DNA from: Phlegmacium glaucopus
Taxonomy: Eukaryota; Basidiomycota; Agaricomycetes; Agaricales; Cortinariaceae
Length of the DNA stretch: 64,000 nucleotides
NCBI GenBank assembly: GCA_015039465.1
Contig: MU130012.1
Span: 279,149 to 343,148 of the forward strand
Direction of reading: 5' to 3'
In this document: positions 1 to 12,141 of the stretch, in pieces
Layout of the letters: each line of letters starts with the position of its first letter
How positions within the stretch are numbered: position 1 is the stretch's first letter
Notes under the pieces: generated by a model
Databases searched by the model: none
What the model saw: the letters and a program-made list of their open reading frames with translations, nothing else
Told to the model about the DNA's origin: nothing
Made by a program: the position numbers and the translations under genes

Positions 1-177
1 TCCTGAAGGAGTGAAGCTCACTCACTTTCTTTGTCTTTTTTCGCACTTTGTCCTTTATAGCTTATTTTGAAGAGCGAGAAGGACATTGGGCCGAACCCTC
101 CTCGTTGGAATTTCATCCCCATTCGGTTCCCATTGTCGTTGTGCAAACTCTCAGTGAAGGACGCCCTCAACTATTAG
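1..177 (+). CDS. 3' end of an upstream gene (partial)
   Basis: A plausible last exon runs from 61 to a TAG stop at 175-177. It is preceded by an acceptor (TTTATAG at 54-60), and a possible donor GTGAAG lies at 11. The exon would encode 38 residues containing LKSEKDIGPNPPRWNF and KLSVKDALNY. The reading is open, and a pyrimidine-rich tract stands before the acceptor. No family is recognised and the rest of the gene lies outside the window. The alternative is that this is ordinary intergenic DNA with a chance open frame. Confidence 0.35.
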
Positions 178-1198
178 TGACAAAGCTTGCTCTCCTCTTA
201 GTTCTATTTCGATTCTTGTTTACGTCTGACTTCAGGAGCATGGTACTCCCTTAGTAAAATTGCGATGTTTACGTTTATGCAGTCACAAATGAATGAAATG
301 AGTTTGATCGATGATCTCAGCACAAAGGATTTGAAGAAACATATCGATGTGCGCTCGGAACGAGTATAGACTCTGACCCAAATCATTCTTCCCCTTCAAG
401 TAACTCCCATTTCTGTTCCTTCACCACCACCAAACCAGAATGGCAAAATGATAGGCCACCTAAAATGCACTCCATATTCCTATAACTTAAGTCATTGTAA
501 TATACAATGGACCCTGGAACGGCCGCGTCCTCAGTAACGATGGCCCAGGTACATAATTAAGGCTCATGCGCCCGCCTTTGTCCGTCACATGCTCAACTTC
601 CCCCCACTCAGCCACCTTGTCTGCTATTATTGATCGTTTCTAAAGCTGTCACGCTTAGGGCCACGAAACCTTGGGAGGTTATGACCGTAACTCCACTGCG
701 TATTACCGCGCTTTACCAAAAAAGGTTATTTGTACCAAATAAGCGAAGGAGCGAAAGTGGCCACTGATGTCATTGTTGGTTCGAAATTGCTAATATATAT
801 AAACAAAGTTCAATCCAAGTCGAACCACATCTGCTCTGCATTACCCTCTGACGAAAAAAAGGCCCCCCAACGCATATTATTTGCAACAAATCTAGTAACG
901 AATTGGCAACCATCTACATAACGAGAAACGATAACTGAAAAATTGACGCAGCCAAGTGGGTAAGCAAGCACACGGAAGCATCCGGCCGAAAATGCTGTGT
1001 AATCTTTATGACTGTATAAGAGCTGACAACTATGTTTGTTTAGATTTTTCTCCTATTCTGCGAATCACACCACATCTTTTGCTTATACAGCCCAGACATT
1101 TTACGAGCGCCGGTCGCACCTCTTCCTCGTTTCACCACAACGACGAATCACGACACTTATTATTTTTTTGAACATCTAAACTCCGTACATATTTCATC
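178..1198. other. Intergenic, no gene seen
   Basis: About 1 kb between the possible upstream gene end and the MARVEL gene. Only short unsupported frames are visible. It presumably holds the promoter of the MARVEL gene. Confidence 0.5.
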
Positions 1199-1938
1199 AT
1201 GGACGCAGCTATTCGAAAAGGTCACCCCAGTGAGTTGACATTGTTGCCTTTCAATTCTGGTCTGAAACTCAATGGCGACTAGTCATGTTCGGGGGCATCA
1301 TTCTATTCTCTATCATTGAGGTACGTTCATTCTCTTTTCCTCGTCCTCACACGCTTTCCTCTTACACACACCTTTGTAGATGTGTATAGCAGCATGGATA
1401 ACGGCGAAATACAATGCCAATCACAACTTCCCAAACTCCGGTCTTCGAGCTCGTGTCCGCTACATCTTGTTCATCTCTATTTGGACGATTGTCTTGAGTT
1501 CTCTATATCTGGGTCTCTTCCTCACTATGGCTGGAAGCATGATCAGTAGCGTTGCTTCTCACTTTGTCTTGTACGTCCATTGCTCTCCATTTCATTCGTC
1601 AAGGGCTCATTTCACCCATTTCACTCATTGGTTTAGCTTGGTCGTAACCTGGATATTCTGGCTAGCTGCAGCGGCGGCTCTCACTCAATCTGTCGGAGGA
1701 GCTCTTGATTGCAGTACCCAGACCAAGTTTATCTATTGCGGACAGCTTAATGCTTTGGAAGGTTTTGCATGGCTCATCTGGTTCGTGGTTTTCTCCTCTA
1801 CATTTGTCCACGGGGACCAAGGTTGACATGGTTTATACAGGGTATTGTTGACATTCATGCTCATTTTCGTCCTTATCCGAGGCGTTATAGTGGCGAGACG
1901 AGGCGAAGGGATTGCTGGTACTATGGTCGAAGTTTGAG
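1199..1938 (+). CDS. MARVEL-domain four-helix membrane protein
   Basis: Five exons (about 1199-1229, 1283-1320, 1380-1570, 1637-1780, 1841-1938) join in frame to a protein of roughly 165 residues. Four hydrophobic segments are visible: MFGGIILFSIIEMCIAAW near the N-terminus, YILFISIWTIVLSSLYLGLF, FLVVTWIFWLAAAAAL, and WVLLTFMLIFVLIRGVIVA at the end. A Cys-containing loop (DCSTQTKFIYCGQL) lies between helices 3 and 4. This layout, with short N- and C-tails, is that of fungal MARVEL-domain proteins, which sit in the plasma membrane or vesicle membranes and influence membrane organisation. The start at ATG 1199 leaves only about ten residues before helix 1, usual for the family. The specific role cannot be told. 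The splice sites are all GT-AG. Confidence 0.85.
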
Positions 1939-2416
1939 CGAGGGGGGTGAGAGATCGACAAGGGGGGGAAGAGGCCAAAATAAATACCAAATCCATCTCC
2001 TTTTTTTCATTCACTAATTGTCTTCCTCACCTCATTTCATTCGACAGAAGATTTAGCTTCTTCTCTAATCCTTGTTCAATAGATTCTTCCCTTATGCTCT
2101 GTTCCATTGTTTGTCTGTAACTACGTCAGACATGTCTTGCTTATCTTTATGTCGTGTCCATTGTTAGTAAAACCTTGTGTTGGCTCTTAATCAGTACACA
2201 ATTCGAACATTTCCCAGATGATCCTTATCTCCTGGGCCGTTCGCTAGGCCATCCAAGTTACCCAAAACTTGTTTCAACTTTTTTTTATAAATAGCTGTGT
2301 CCGAATCGGATCATCATTCAAATTGACATTCTGATCATTGAGCTGTGGCCTGCATGGCGACTATAAAGTAACAAATGAACCGAAAGTCTAAATGATCTAC
2401 ATACAATACCCACCAT
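1939..2416. other. Intergenic, no gene seen
   Basis: About 480 bp between two genes on the same strand. It holds the 3' untranslated region of the MARVEL gene and the promoter of the lipase gene. A T-rich tract and TATAAATAG near 2286 are the only notable features. Confidence 0.5.
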
Positions 2417-4065
2417 GACCAAGAGTGAGGCTGGGGCTAAGCCATCCAGAAGACGCCTTTATACCTGCGCTCGTTCTATACTCATTGGCGTCGCCTCTCT
2501 CTATGCCTTGGCGGTCATTTGTGTGATGACACCTCTGATACAGACTCAGTTTGTTCACCCTTTCTTTCTTCTAGTTTCAGACTTTTGAACTGATGATTTT
2601 ACAACCAATAGTGTTTTGTACGCCCATTATATCGATGTTTGGGGTTACAAAAACTTTGATCATCCAGAAAGTTACGGGTTAGCTCGTGAGTAGTCGTAAC
2701 TTTCTCAAACGCCGCGTGTTCGCCGTGCAGTTCATTTCTCATTTTCTCATTTTTTCATCACTAGCTGGTAAAACGGTCAACTTGAGACTCAAAAGTGCTG
2801 ATAACACCACCATTGGCGCATGGTTCATCTTCTCCGACTCATTCTACCGACAACTTCCCTATCCACCTCCACCCCGACCAGACATAGATCCCACATCCCC
2901 TCAACGAAAAAACATATCATCAGCATTACAAAACAACCCTACCATCTTATTCTTCCATGGAAACACAGGAACACGAGCATTAGCACTACGCACTGCTGTT
3001 TATACAGCGTTGACAGCTCGTTTGAATGTTAATATCTTGGCTATTGATTATCGTGGATATGGTGATAGTGAAGGGTATCCTACGGTTCAAGGTTTATCGA
3101 TGGATGCTAGAGCTGGTTGGGATTTTTTGATGAGTGAGGGAGCGGAAGCGGAAGATGTGTTGGTGATGGGACATAGTCTTGGGACTGCTGTTGCGGGATT
3201 GTTGGCTGCTGAACTTGGGAGAGAGGGTGTTAAACATCGTGGAACGGTGTTGATGTCGGTATGATTCTCTTTTTTTCCCTTCTTTCGAGATAGACGGAGG
3301 TTCTGACACCTTTTTCATGTAGCCTTTCTCTTCTGTTAGAACGCTTATAGACCAGTACTACCTCTTTGGTTGTCTACCACTTCTGAAACCTCTTTCTGCG
3401 ATCCCATTTGCACCTCGTTCGTTTTTTCTCTCTTGATATCTTTATCTCTCTCAAGTGGCGTTGAAATATTCCGGACTGACCAAAAGGATTGTTTATTTGT
3501 TAGGATTAGTCACTTGGTCTCTGGTTCACCGTTTCGATACCCTTGCTCTTATACCTGTCAGTGAAATCTCCAAGTCATATGGTATGAAACATTCGCTGAC
3601 CCTTCTAATTTTGAATAGGATATCAAATCTTCCGTTTTAATCGCACATGCAGGTTAGACTTTGCATTCATTCATTCTTCGACTCTAGACTGATAAAATCT
3701 ATACATTGATCTTTATCATACGTATAGACAACGACAAGGATATCCCCTCTTCACACGCCTCAACCCTCTTCAACGCCTTCCTATCTCCTTACCTCCCCTC
3801 ATACGCCACCATACCACCGGAGAAGAACCCTATGTCGGATAATTATACCCTCCATAAAACTAAACGCGCATATAAACGATCCGATATGGTGTCTACGAGT
3901 TTAATTGAAGGGTATGGTGTTTATGAAGAGACGAATGACGAGTTCATTGGAATGGAGGGTTTGGAGAGGAAAGTTGCGTTGTTGAGGATTGAGAATGGAG
4001 AACATGATATTGGAAAGGTGGAGGGTGTGCAGGATACTGTTGGACGGATGTTTGGGTTTTATTGA
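2417..4065 (+). CDS. ABHD12-like alpha/beta hydrolase (monoacylglycerol or lysophospholipid lipase)
   Basis: A serine hydrolase likely to act on monoacylglycerols or lysophospholipids at a membrane. An N-terminal membrane anchor (ILIGVASLYALAVICVM) follows a basic start. The ABHD12 signature around FDHPESYGLAPGKTVNLRLKS comes next, then NPTILFFHGNTGTRA (oxyanion region), DYRGYGDSEG, and the nucleophile elbow GHSLGTA. The acid is in LIAHADNDKDI and the histidine in ENGEHDIG near the C-terminus, so the triad looks complete. At least six GT-AG introns break the gene. The model from ATG 2417 keeps one frame to the TGA at 4063-4065. The family is clear from the spacing between anchor, FDHPE motif and triad. 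Substrate preference cannot be read from sequence. The next feature downstream is a tRNA on the other strand. Confidence 0.88.
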
Positions 4066-4308
4066 TTGGTGGATGGATGGATTCTGGACGGATTGTCGTT
4101 GATTGCGTTCAGGCTTGTCGGAGCAATAATTGTGTGGAGTTTACATACCTACCAGCTTTATAAATTATAGAAGTCTGTTGTTGTACGAATAGTTATTTTC
4201 CCTATATATATAACCAAGTATTCGTACTACAGAGCAACGGTCGAAAGTAAGGTGAAAAAAATGCATAAAGGATTATACAGTACAGATATGTGAAAAGTAG
4301 AAAAAGTA

Positions 4309-4390
4309 TGACCGAGACAGGGGTCGAACCTGCAATCTCCTGATCGCACTGATGTCGTAGTCAGACGCGATGCCATTTCGCCACACGGCC
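4309..4390 (-). tRNA. tRNA-Arg (anticodon ACG) with a short intron
   Basis: Read on the minus strand, the cloverleaf can be drawn: acceptor GGCCGTG pairing with CTCGGTC (one T-T mismatch), D-stem GCGA/TCGC, anticodon stem TCTGA/TCAGG, and T-arm GCAGG-TTCGACC-CCTGT. The loop reads CT-ACG-A, giving an Arg ACG anticodon. Ten extra bases (CATCAGTGCG) lie after position 37, the canonical site of nuclear tRNA introns. No CCA is encoded, as expected in eukaryotes. Confidence 0.9.
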
Positions 4391-4540
4391 TTGTTCAACA
4401 TTGGGAATGTAAATGCTTATGTTAGCAACTCACTGACGCACGTTTCTGTTCCTCGTTACTCTATTAATAAACATGAACAGGGTCTGAGGCTACATTGACG
4501 TACGTCCTCCTATATTTACAATCTAATCAGTTGTCTTCCC

Positions 4541-6892
4541 ATGACTTCGTCTATCTCTGCTCACAAACCTGCCCACCTCATAACGCCTCTCCGTCTCGCG
4601 TTACGGGGACATGCTCTCCTATCCTCTCCTAGATTCAACAAAGGGACCGGATTTCCTCTCTCAGAACGCACAAAGTTCGGATTGGAAGGACGTCTCCCAT
4701 ACAGGACTAATACTCTTGAAGAGCAATGCGAGCGCGCCTATGAACAATTGATGCAGAGAGATACACCGATTAGGAAGAATACTTTTTTACAGAGTTTGAA
4801 AGGACAGAATTGGACGTTATATTATGCGGTTTTGACAAGGCATTTGAGGGAATTGGTTCCTGTGATATACACACCCACGGAGGTGAGCTATACTGCATTC
4901 TTCTTATATTCACTTGAACTGTTGTTTGTAGGCGGAGGCTATTTCAAATTATTCACATCTGTTTCGAAAGAGTGAAGGACTCTATCTCAGTTTTCCAGAT
5001 CAGGATAGGATGGAAGACGATTTTTTGGAGCAAACACGAGGAAGGGAGATTGATTTGTTTGTTTGTACGGATTCAGAGGCGATATTGGGTATTGGAGATC
5101 AAGGTGTTGGAGTAAGCGTTTTCCTTCTTCATTCCTGCCCATTACCGATCTCCCATGTTAGGGCATTGGGGTAAATGATTGATCTATCCATCCAAGGAAA
5201 CGATTGAATTGGAATCCCCATTTTTTCGAACCATTGCACTTAGATATCCACAGCGAAATCGGTGATCTACACGTGAGTTGTCCCCCCGGCTAATACTGTT
5301 CAACCACTACATAATCATGGAATCTCGACAGATTGATTGGCGGTATGGACCCTTCAAGGTCGCTCAGTGTCGTCCTTGACGTCGGTACGAACAACACGGA
5401 GTTATTAAATGACCCCCTATACGTGGTACGTTCTTCAAAAATATCTATTGTCTCAGTCTATGCCTCACTCAATATTGATTGTAAGGGTTGGCCAGAGAAA
5501 CGCGTCATAGGAGGAGCATATGACAAATTCATAGACAAGTAAGGGTTTAAGGCGCCCCTTTCTATTTCCTGCAATCAGTGAACTAAATTTAGCTACCTAG
5601 GTTCGTCCAGCTGGTGCGCAAGTTCTATCCGCATAGCTTGCTCCACTTTGAAGATTTCGGAGTGAGGAATGCGAATAGACTTTTGCATAAGTATCGCGAT
5701 ACGCATGCGGTGTTTAATGATGACATGTAAACCCCTATTCGATGTATATCTCGCTACTACTCATTTTTTCTTTCTTATTTTTTTTCTTCTAAAGCCAGGG
5801 AACCGGTGCAGTTGCTCTGGCATGCGTAATGGCTGCAATCAATGTCAATTCTCATCAATCTAAAGCTAAGACAACAGAGAGCAAACTATCAGACCAACGT
5901 TATGTGATATTCGGTGCTGGATCCGCGGGTATGGGTATCGCAGTTCAGCTCCGAGACGCGATGGTCACCGCTGATGGGATTTCACGTGAAGAAGCGAATC
6001 AAAGGTTTTGGATGGTCGATAGGGAAGGGTTGTTGTATGAAAGAGATGTTGGTATTGAGAATATTGGGAAATATCCATCGGAGCTTATCAGGTCGGCAGG
6101 AGAAGGGTGGGGTGCTTCTTCTATGGTTGTTCAAGGGGGTTCCAATCGAGATGTTGGTTTGTTGGAAGTGGTTGAGAGAGTAAAACCAACGGTGTTGATT
6201 GGTTGTTCGACTGCGCCTGGAACTTTTACAAAGGAAGTGGTGCAGACTATGATGCGCGGATTAGAGGAGGAAGATGTTCTTCCTATTATTATGCCGTTAT
6301 CCAATCCTAGTCGTTTGGTCGAGGCTAAACCTGCGGATATATTGCTTTGGACGAATGGAAGAGCGTTGGTGGCTACTGGAAGTCCATTCGGGACGGTTAA
6401 AATGGATGTTGGAGGAGAGGAAAAGGAGTTTGTGTGAGTGATCCTAACCACTAATCCCTAACTAATACATGAATTAAATTTATTTGTAGGATTGCGGAAT
6501 GTAATAATGCATTAATCTACCCTGGCATAGGGTTTGGAGCCATTCTCTCCCAATCGAGAATTGTAACAGATACAATGCTCATCGAAGGCGCTAAACGTCT
6601 CGCGTCGCTTTCACCTGCTATTCAAGCCACGGCGAATTGGAAGAATAAACAAGTCGGACAACAACAACCATATAAATATAATGGCGAAGCTTTATTGCCC
6701 GATTTCGGTATTGCGCCAGGTGTCAATTTCGAAGTTGGAATAGCGGTGGCTGAACAAGCTGTGAAGGAAGGGAATTCGGGGTTGGCTAGTGATGATGATG
6801 CGGTTGAGCAGATTAGCGTGAAGGCAAAGGAAAAAGTGTGGGTGCCTGTTTATCCTGAATATGTATATGATGCGCAGGGGATGGAAGAGTAG
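4541..6892 (+). CDS. NAD(P)-dependent malic enzyme (probably mitochondrial)
   Basis: Oxidative decarboxylation of L-malate to pyruvate with reduction of NAD(P). The conserved blocks appear in order: [16 protein letters not shown], the substrate motif VIYTPTE followed by [26 protein letters not shown] residues, [36 protein letters not shown], the dinucleotide-binding [26 protein letters not shown], and [14 protein letters not shown]. At least eight GT-AG introns are needed. A basic, Ser/Leu-rich N-terminus ([18 protein letters not shown]) fits a mitochondrial targeting peptide, so the NAD form is likely, though cofactor choice is not proven. The stop is TAG at 6890-6892. Parts of this gene recur three more times in the window as relics at 8783, 25990 and 29680. 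Confidence 0.95.
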
Positions 6893-7288
6893 GATTGTAT
6901 TTCTTTGGTTTTCTTGGGGTGGGTATGCGGCGCGATTGATATATTCGTAGGAAAGATAATGACTCTTAGGAAGAAATTACTTGTAAGATACCGATAACAA
7001 ATCGTTGGGATACACCTTCTCAATAACCATGCGCGAAGAATTGGGTGTATGTCCCTATTATTTAATGATTTACCGTATCTCTCAGCAACCGCCGACTTAG
7101 GCTCGTTTTTGTCGTCGAATGAGGAAATCTAATAATATTATGTAATTGTGGCACCAGTTTCAGAAGCACGTGCTGCAATGAATCAATCTGGCTCATCACT
7201 TCTATCTTCTCTGTTTCTTTCTTGTTTCTTTCTCGGAATCTCCTCACAACCACGTTTGTTCATTCTTCTGAAAAGTAGAGGTGTCTGA
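6893..7288. other. Malic enzyme 3' region, duplicated downstream
   Basis: The first 125 bp after the stop codon recur almost unchanged at about 9693-9815, for example AGATAATGACTCTTAGGAAG. The rest up to 7288 shows no gene. Confidence 0.75.
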
Positions 7289-8746
7289 ATGTTGCAAAAT
7301 TCCATGTCGTTAGATTTTCCCGATTCGGACACTCGATCTAGTCGCACAGTTCTCAAAGACAAACTCGTCGGCAAGCTCGTGTTCGATGATCCCCGAGTAT
7401 TCAAACGCTTGGCTTTGGACCAAGTCTCTCCTCAGTTTGTTGCCAACTGTGCACAGGCATTCACAACAGATCAGGACTTGCTTGATGCCAGATGTGAACT
7501 TGACAGGATAACTGCTGTGGCAACCCACAAGCCTGTTGAAGAGCTAGAATCAGATGATGAGGTTCATGATTCCACCGGGTATAGGAAGGTAAAGAAGAGG
7601 TTTGATGAAAAAAAAATGTATAAACCCTTGGTACATTATCAATCATCACCGGTTGAGAGGATTGTTAACCATCATTTGGAGTAGAGATCCTTATTTCAGC
7701 ATGTGGAAAATTTCCAGGATTCGTCTGGCACTCTACCCAAACATTCTTTCAAGTCTACGGATACGAAAGTTCTGAAATTAGATTCAAATACCTGGGGATT
7801 TCCCAGAGGCCGTCCTGATTTTGGGATGTTTGAGTGTTTGTCCTCGACTGCAATTGCCTCTGGAGCAAAACATGTTCTCTGGTGTCAAATAGGGGGTTTC
7901 TGCGAAGTAAAGCGCACTCTCCAACAAGGGCCAAAGTCTAAAGACCCCAAATTTGTAAAGCCTGTGGTCTGTCAGGCCGCAGATTATGCTCAACTTCATC
8001 TTTCTGCTCGACCTTTCCAGCTCTTCTCAGTTGGGCTCCTTATTTTCGGCTCTGAATTTTGTGTCGCTATCTTTGACCGTGCTGGAGTTCTATTCTCTCC
8101 CGTTCATGATATGTGGCAGGACACCGAGGTATTCATCCGTGTCATTCGTTCCTTGACTTGTCATTTGTCATCTGTAGAGCTTGGTCAAGACCCAACGGTC
8201 ACTACTTTACCTGACCAACAGCACAAAATATGGAAAAATCAAACAAGAGATTTGGGTCGCGATGCACCCAAAGATTTCCCTACATTTGTGATTATGATGG
8301 GAGGTCCTGGAAGTCCTTCCTGGTACACCATTGGCCTCCCAATCTGGACCTCGATATCCTTGCTTGGGCGAGGCACATCTACTTGGTTGGTGCGAGAGAA
8401 TGGTGCAGGTCCAGTGTTGGTTTTGAAAAATATGTGGAGGAGTGCTTCTTGGCTCTCTGAATCCATGATATATTATTGGCCGATTGACAGTGACCACCCC
8501 GCACTGGCGAAACTACATCAACACGAAGACATTCTCTTTCCCGGAAGGAAACAACATATAACAGCTCACAATCTGCGTAGCCCAGTCCTAGGTGACAAAA
8601 TTGACGGAGGGGATATTTTTTTACATCGATTACTCCTTAAAACCTGTGGGCGGCCACTTTGGGAGCATCGCTCGCAAAAAGGGTTACTTCAAGGCATATG
8701 TGCAGCACTCAGACGTGTCCTTCATATTGTCGGCCACTCCTTTTGA
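7289..8746 (+). pseudogene. Truncated FunK1-type fungal protein kinase
   Basis: The frame encodes the N-terminal part and N-lobe of a FunK1 (fungal-specific) kinase. Characteristic stretches are HLSARPFQLFSVGLLIFG, CVAIFDRAGVLFSP, LLGRGTSTWLV (glycine-rich loop), GPVLVLKNMWRSASWLSES (ATP-binding Lys region) and LHRLLLKTCGRPLWE. A TAG at 7682-7684 interrupts the frame; a 36-bp GT-AG intron could remove it but would be unusually short. The protein ends at 8746 just where family members continue into the catalytic HRD loop and DFG motif, so the catalytic half is missing. It is therefore dead as a kinase, or at best a regulatory remnant. It lies exactly between the malic enzyme and a second copy of the malic enzyme 3' end. 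Confidence 0.8.
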
Positions 8747-8782
8747 ATGACTTCATTGTGTACAGCGCATGACTTCTACGTC

Positions 8783-9815
8783 AATTAAAATCAATTTGTG
8801 TAGGATTGTGGAATGCATTAATCTACCCCAGCATAGGGTTTGGAGCCGTTCTCTCCCAACCGAGAATTGTAACAGATACAATGCTCATCTGTGGGGAATT
8901 GTTTCCGGGTGTGCGAGTATATGGGGGGGAAGTTGACTTTGTCAACTCTAATGTTCCGATTTGTTGATTTGTTTATTTCTTGTTATTGGTTATGTTTTTT
9001 CTTGTTATTGGTTATGTTTTTTTTCTTAGTTTTCATGTTGTTTTTGAGTGCCTCAGTTGTTCTGTTGTTATGTTATATATTTTTATACTACAATATAACT
9101 ACAGCTTTTTATACCTTTAGTTTGTAGTACTGTGTTTTGAAAATGGATATATGGGAATCTAAGATCCGAGAATAAAACGGAGAGGTAACAAATTTGTATG
9201 TAAGAATGGACTGTGTAATTTCGGAGTAATTTCCAAAAGGGGAATGAATTTGAAATTGATAAAATAGGAAACGTACGAATTTGGAAAATGTAACGCGGTG
9301 CGAAATTCCGTATGTGATATAATGAATTTGAAATTATGAAAATAGTAATAATTCGAGGTAGGGAGAATCCCTCCTCACACATCGAAGGAGCTAAACGTCT
9401 CGCATCGCTTTCACCTGCGATTCAAACCACGGCGAATTGGAAGAAACAAGTTGAACAACAACAACCATATAAATATAATGGCGAAGCTTTGTTGCCCGAT
9501 TTCGGACCCTCGGTATTGCACCAGGTGTCAATTTTGAAGTTGGAATAGGGGTGGCTGAACAAGCTGTGAAGGAAGGGAATTCAGTGTTGGCTAGTAACGA
9601 TGATGCGGTTGAGCAGATTAGGATGAAGGCAAAGGAAAAAGTGTGGGTGCCTGTTTATCCCGAATATGCATATGATGCGCAGGGGATGGAAGGGTAGGAT
9701 TGTATTTCTTTTGTTCTCTTGCGGCGCGACCGATATATTCGTAGGAAGATAATGACTCTTAGGAAGAAATAACTTGTAAGATACCAATAACAAATCGTTA
9801 GGATACAAATTTCCT
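8783..9815 (+). pseudogene. Second copy of the malic enzyme 3' exon and 3' UTR, split by an LTR
   Basis: Positions 8800-8889 and 9380-9692 match the last exon of the malic enzyme (6487-6892) at high identity. Matching also continues about 125 bp past the stop codon. There is no upstream enzyme part, so it cannot be functional. Small deletions in the copy (loss of part of the AATGTAATAATG stretch near 8812, and changes near 9505) shift the frame. An LTR-like insert at 8890-9379 cuts it in two. Confidence 0.9.
8890..9379. mobile_element. Solo LTR (490 bp) in the malic enzyme relic
   Basis: The insert begins TGTGGGGA and ends TCCTCACA, the 5'-TG...CA-3' form of LTRs with short inverted ends. 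The 4-bp target CATC is present on both sides (8886-8889 and 9380-9383). The parental malic enzyme copy at 6580 shows the uninterrupted site, which defines both edges exactly. The inside is T-rich and has no coding capacity. A MITE with 8-bp ends is the alternative. Confidence 0.75.
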
Positions 9816-10897
9816 TGCAAGTAAACACGAGGAATCGTTATTATCGGGTAAGATTCCCTCATCTCATGATTGGGCTTAGATTTCTGCCCATATTTTCAGT
9901 GCGATTGGGCCCAAAAAGCGAGGAACCCCAGCCACAAACAATATCCGTGAATTCTTTTGATATTTGATTATTTATAACATTCAAATATTTTGTAAATCTT
10001 GACTTTCTCCGATGTAGGTGGCGGTTTTATCGACTCAGTCCTCCACATACCAATTTCATAACTCATTTTTATTGTTATAAGTATCACGTAGCATGTTTTT
10101 CGGGAAAGTGCACAGCGATGAGTCGCCGATGACATCATATTTCCTAATATAGATATTTGCCTCACGATAAAAAAATTGGGAACACCAAGTCCATTTTTTA
10201 ATCCCGGACCTCCCCTGTAGTATCAAATTGGGCACCGTAAGATTCTGGGGTCGTTGACTCCGAGCACCATGGAAAGTAGCAAACCGAATATAGTCTAGTA
10301 CTCGAGATATGTCATGGATTTCCTTCGTTCTTTCTTTTGTAAAGCCTCACTCACCCAGTCGCAGCCGGGACTCGTTGGGCGCTTAGATGATGGATCAAAT
10401 ACTTTACTGGAAATTGCTTGATATGCAAACTGCTGTATATCAAACTGCGAGAAGCATCCCAGAAACCAGAACTCACCTCCAGTCTAGCAAGCTCTTTCAT
10501 AGGCGTCTGCTATGCTGGTCTGCGTTTCTTTCCTATGCACTACTTTCGCTACTGCCTTATTCCAGAGACTAAACTGTTGATCGTTCTGTTGATCGTTCTG
10601 CAAGGATAGTAGCTGATGCTGGGTTTTCCAAGAAAACTTTGTTGTGCCGAGTGGTGTGCGTCGTTCGATAAAAGTCCCACGCTGAAATCCGCCCAGACCG
10701 ACCACGTTCCAACCCGGGATTTCGATTACTGAGGAGTCCGTTTTGAGTCAATATCATTCCCAGAAAGCATTCCACCTAAAAGGCCAACAGAAATCCAGTG
10801 GATCGTTGCTTTCCTTCATCCTTGAGTTTTATATGACAAATAAGAAAGCAAAAAAATACTGGCACCGGATTTCTTCTAGAGCAAGGATGCTTTGTAA
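9816..10897. other. Intergenic, no gene seen
   Basis: About 1.1 kb between the malic enzyme relic and the 3' end of a minus-strand gene. Short frames only, with no repeat recognised. Confidence 0.5.
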
Positions 10898-12141
10898 TTA
10901 ATCTCTACCATAAAATACTGGTTCCCTCATTTCCCTCATATCCACAATCCTCTCGCCGTCATACAACACATTTTCGAAGTCAGACTCATCTCTTGGCCAG
11001 CGACGAGACCCAATTGGATTCTTGAAGCCTCCCGATTCGTAAAAGGTCTTGAATGCTGACCAGATGGCGTAAAAGGCCGGAAACAACGCAACTATCTGGG
11101 ATGATCCGATGAGCAAGGAAATGTAGAGAGCGCAAAAGTTTGATAACGCGCCACTCTCACCTGACCGAAGCCCCAAGAATTATCGACATCCGTGGATGTC
11201 CTCTTCTCGTTGTAAATTTTTAGTAGTTCAGTGTTCGCGATGTGAAGCGTCGATAAAATAAGCAGAGCTACTGTAGTAGCGGTGAACTTCCAATCGAACG
11301 CTTTCTTCCTGTCGGGTGGGACGATTGGTGGAGGAGGGGGTGCAGTTGTGCCATGTAAGACGGCAAGTCGTCTTACGAGATATGGCAGTAGTACTGCTTT
11401 TCCGACAATGAAAGCGTAGTACCCGACGTAGGCGATTGTTAGTGCGCCGAAGATGCCCAAAAAAACTCGACGACTGGTAGGAAGTATGGGGAATGGGTGG
11501 AAGAGGGAGACAACGAAGAACGGATTGCACTCCTGCGATTCACCGAAAGTATACGCCTTCCCGAAAACTGCCATAGCACAGGCTAAGAAGAGGCAGGTTT
11601 GCAGAATAACGGCTAATGTAAGCCCATTTTCAGCGATTACGGGTGGAAAGTGAGATACCAACTTCTTGCTCCACGAGCTCTGTGTGTCATGGGGGTTTTT
11701 GCCGTTCTTGTACTGAAGAAAAACGACAACGGGGCATGCGAGGAGGTTGAGATACACAACAATGACGGCGCTGGAGTGGAGACGAATTCAACTGAGTTTG
11801 AAGGTTCACCATGGAATGAGATCCGGAATAATTACTTACTCGTATAAATTTAGTGAAGGGTGCTTTGAAAACCCGTTCGCGAGTGTCGCCGTTGAGTACG
11901 CGATACTTGTAAGTGATAAGACGACAAGGGCATCCTCTGCGGTGGAAATATTTTTGGCGAAGCTCGCAGCACGAAGGCATTGAAGGCCTAGTTATTGATT
12001 GCGGTGAGACGAGGGTGTTTTCGAGAAAAAGAATCGCCACTCACCGAGACATACGGTTTGTATGTAAAAGGAGACGCGTACGCCAATACCACTGACATCC
12101 CCGTTGTGCTGCAGCTGGGTGCATGACACCAGCAAGCTCAT
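10898..12141 (-). CDS. Multi-pass membrane protein of unknown function
   Basis: Four exons on the minus strand: the start at 12141, an intron from about 12043 to 11986, another near 11850-11783, and a last one at about 11160-11098. They join in frame to a protein of roughly 330 residues. About six hydrophobic segments are visible, including DALVVLSLTSIAYSTATL, DAVIVVYLNLLACPVVVFL, LAVILQTCLFLACAMAVF, VFLGIFGALTIAYVGYYAF, FTATTVALLILSTLHIA and IVALFPAFYAIWSAF. A proline run (APPPPPIVPP) precedes the fifth segment. The tail is charged (SRRWPRDESDFENVLYDGERI), probably cytosolic. I do not recognise the family; a transporter-like or receptor-like scaffold are both possible. The joints are normal GT-AG. 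Confidence 0.7.

Noticed and set aside
8891..9382. Hydrophobic frames inside the LTR
   Set aside because: They arise from T-rich LTR sequence (repeated TTGTTATTGGTTATGTTTTT) on one strand and its complement on the other.
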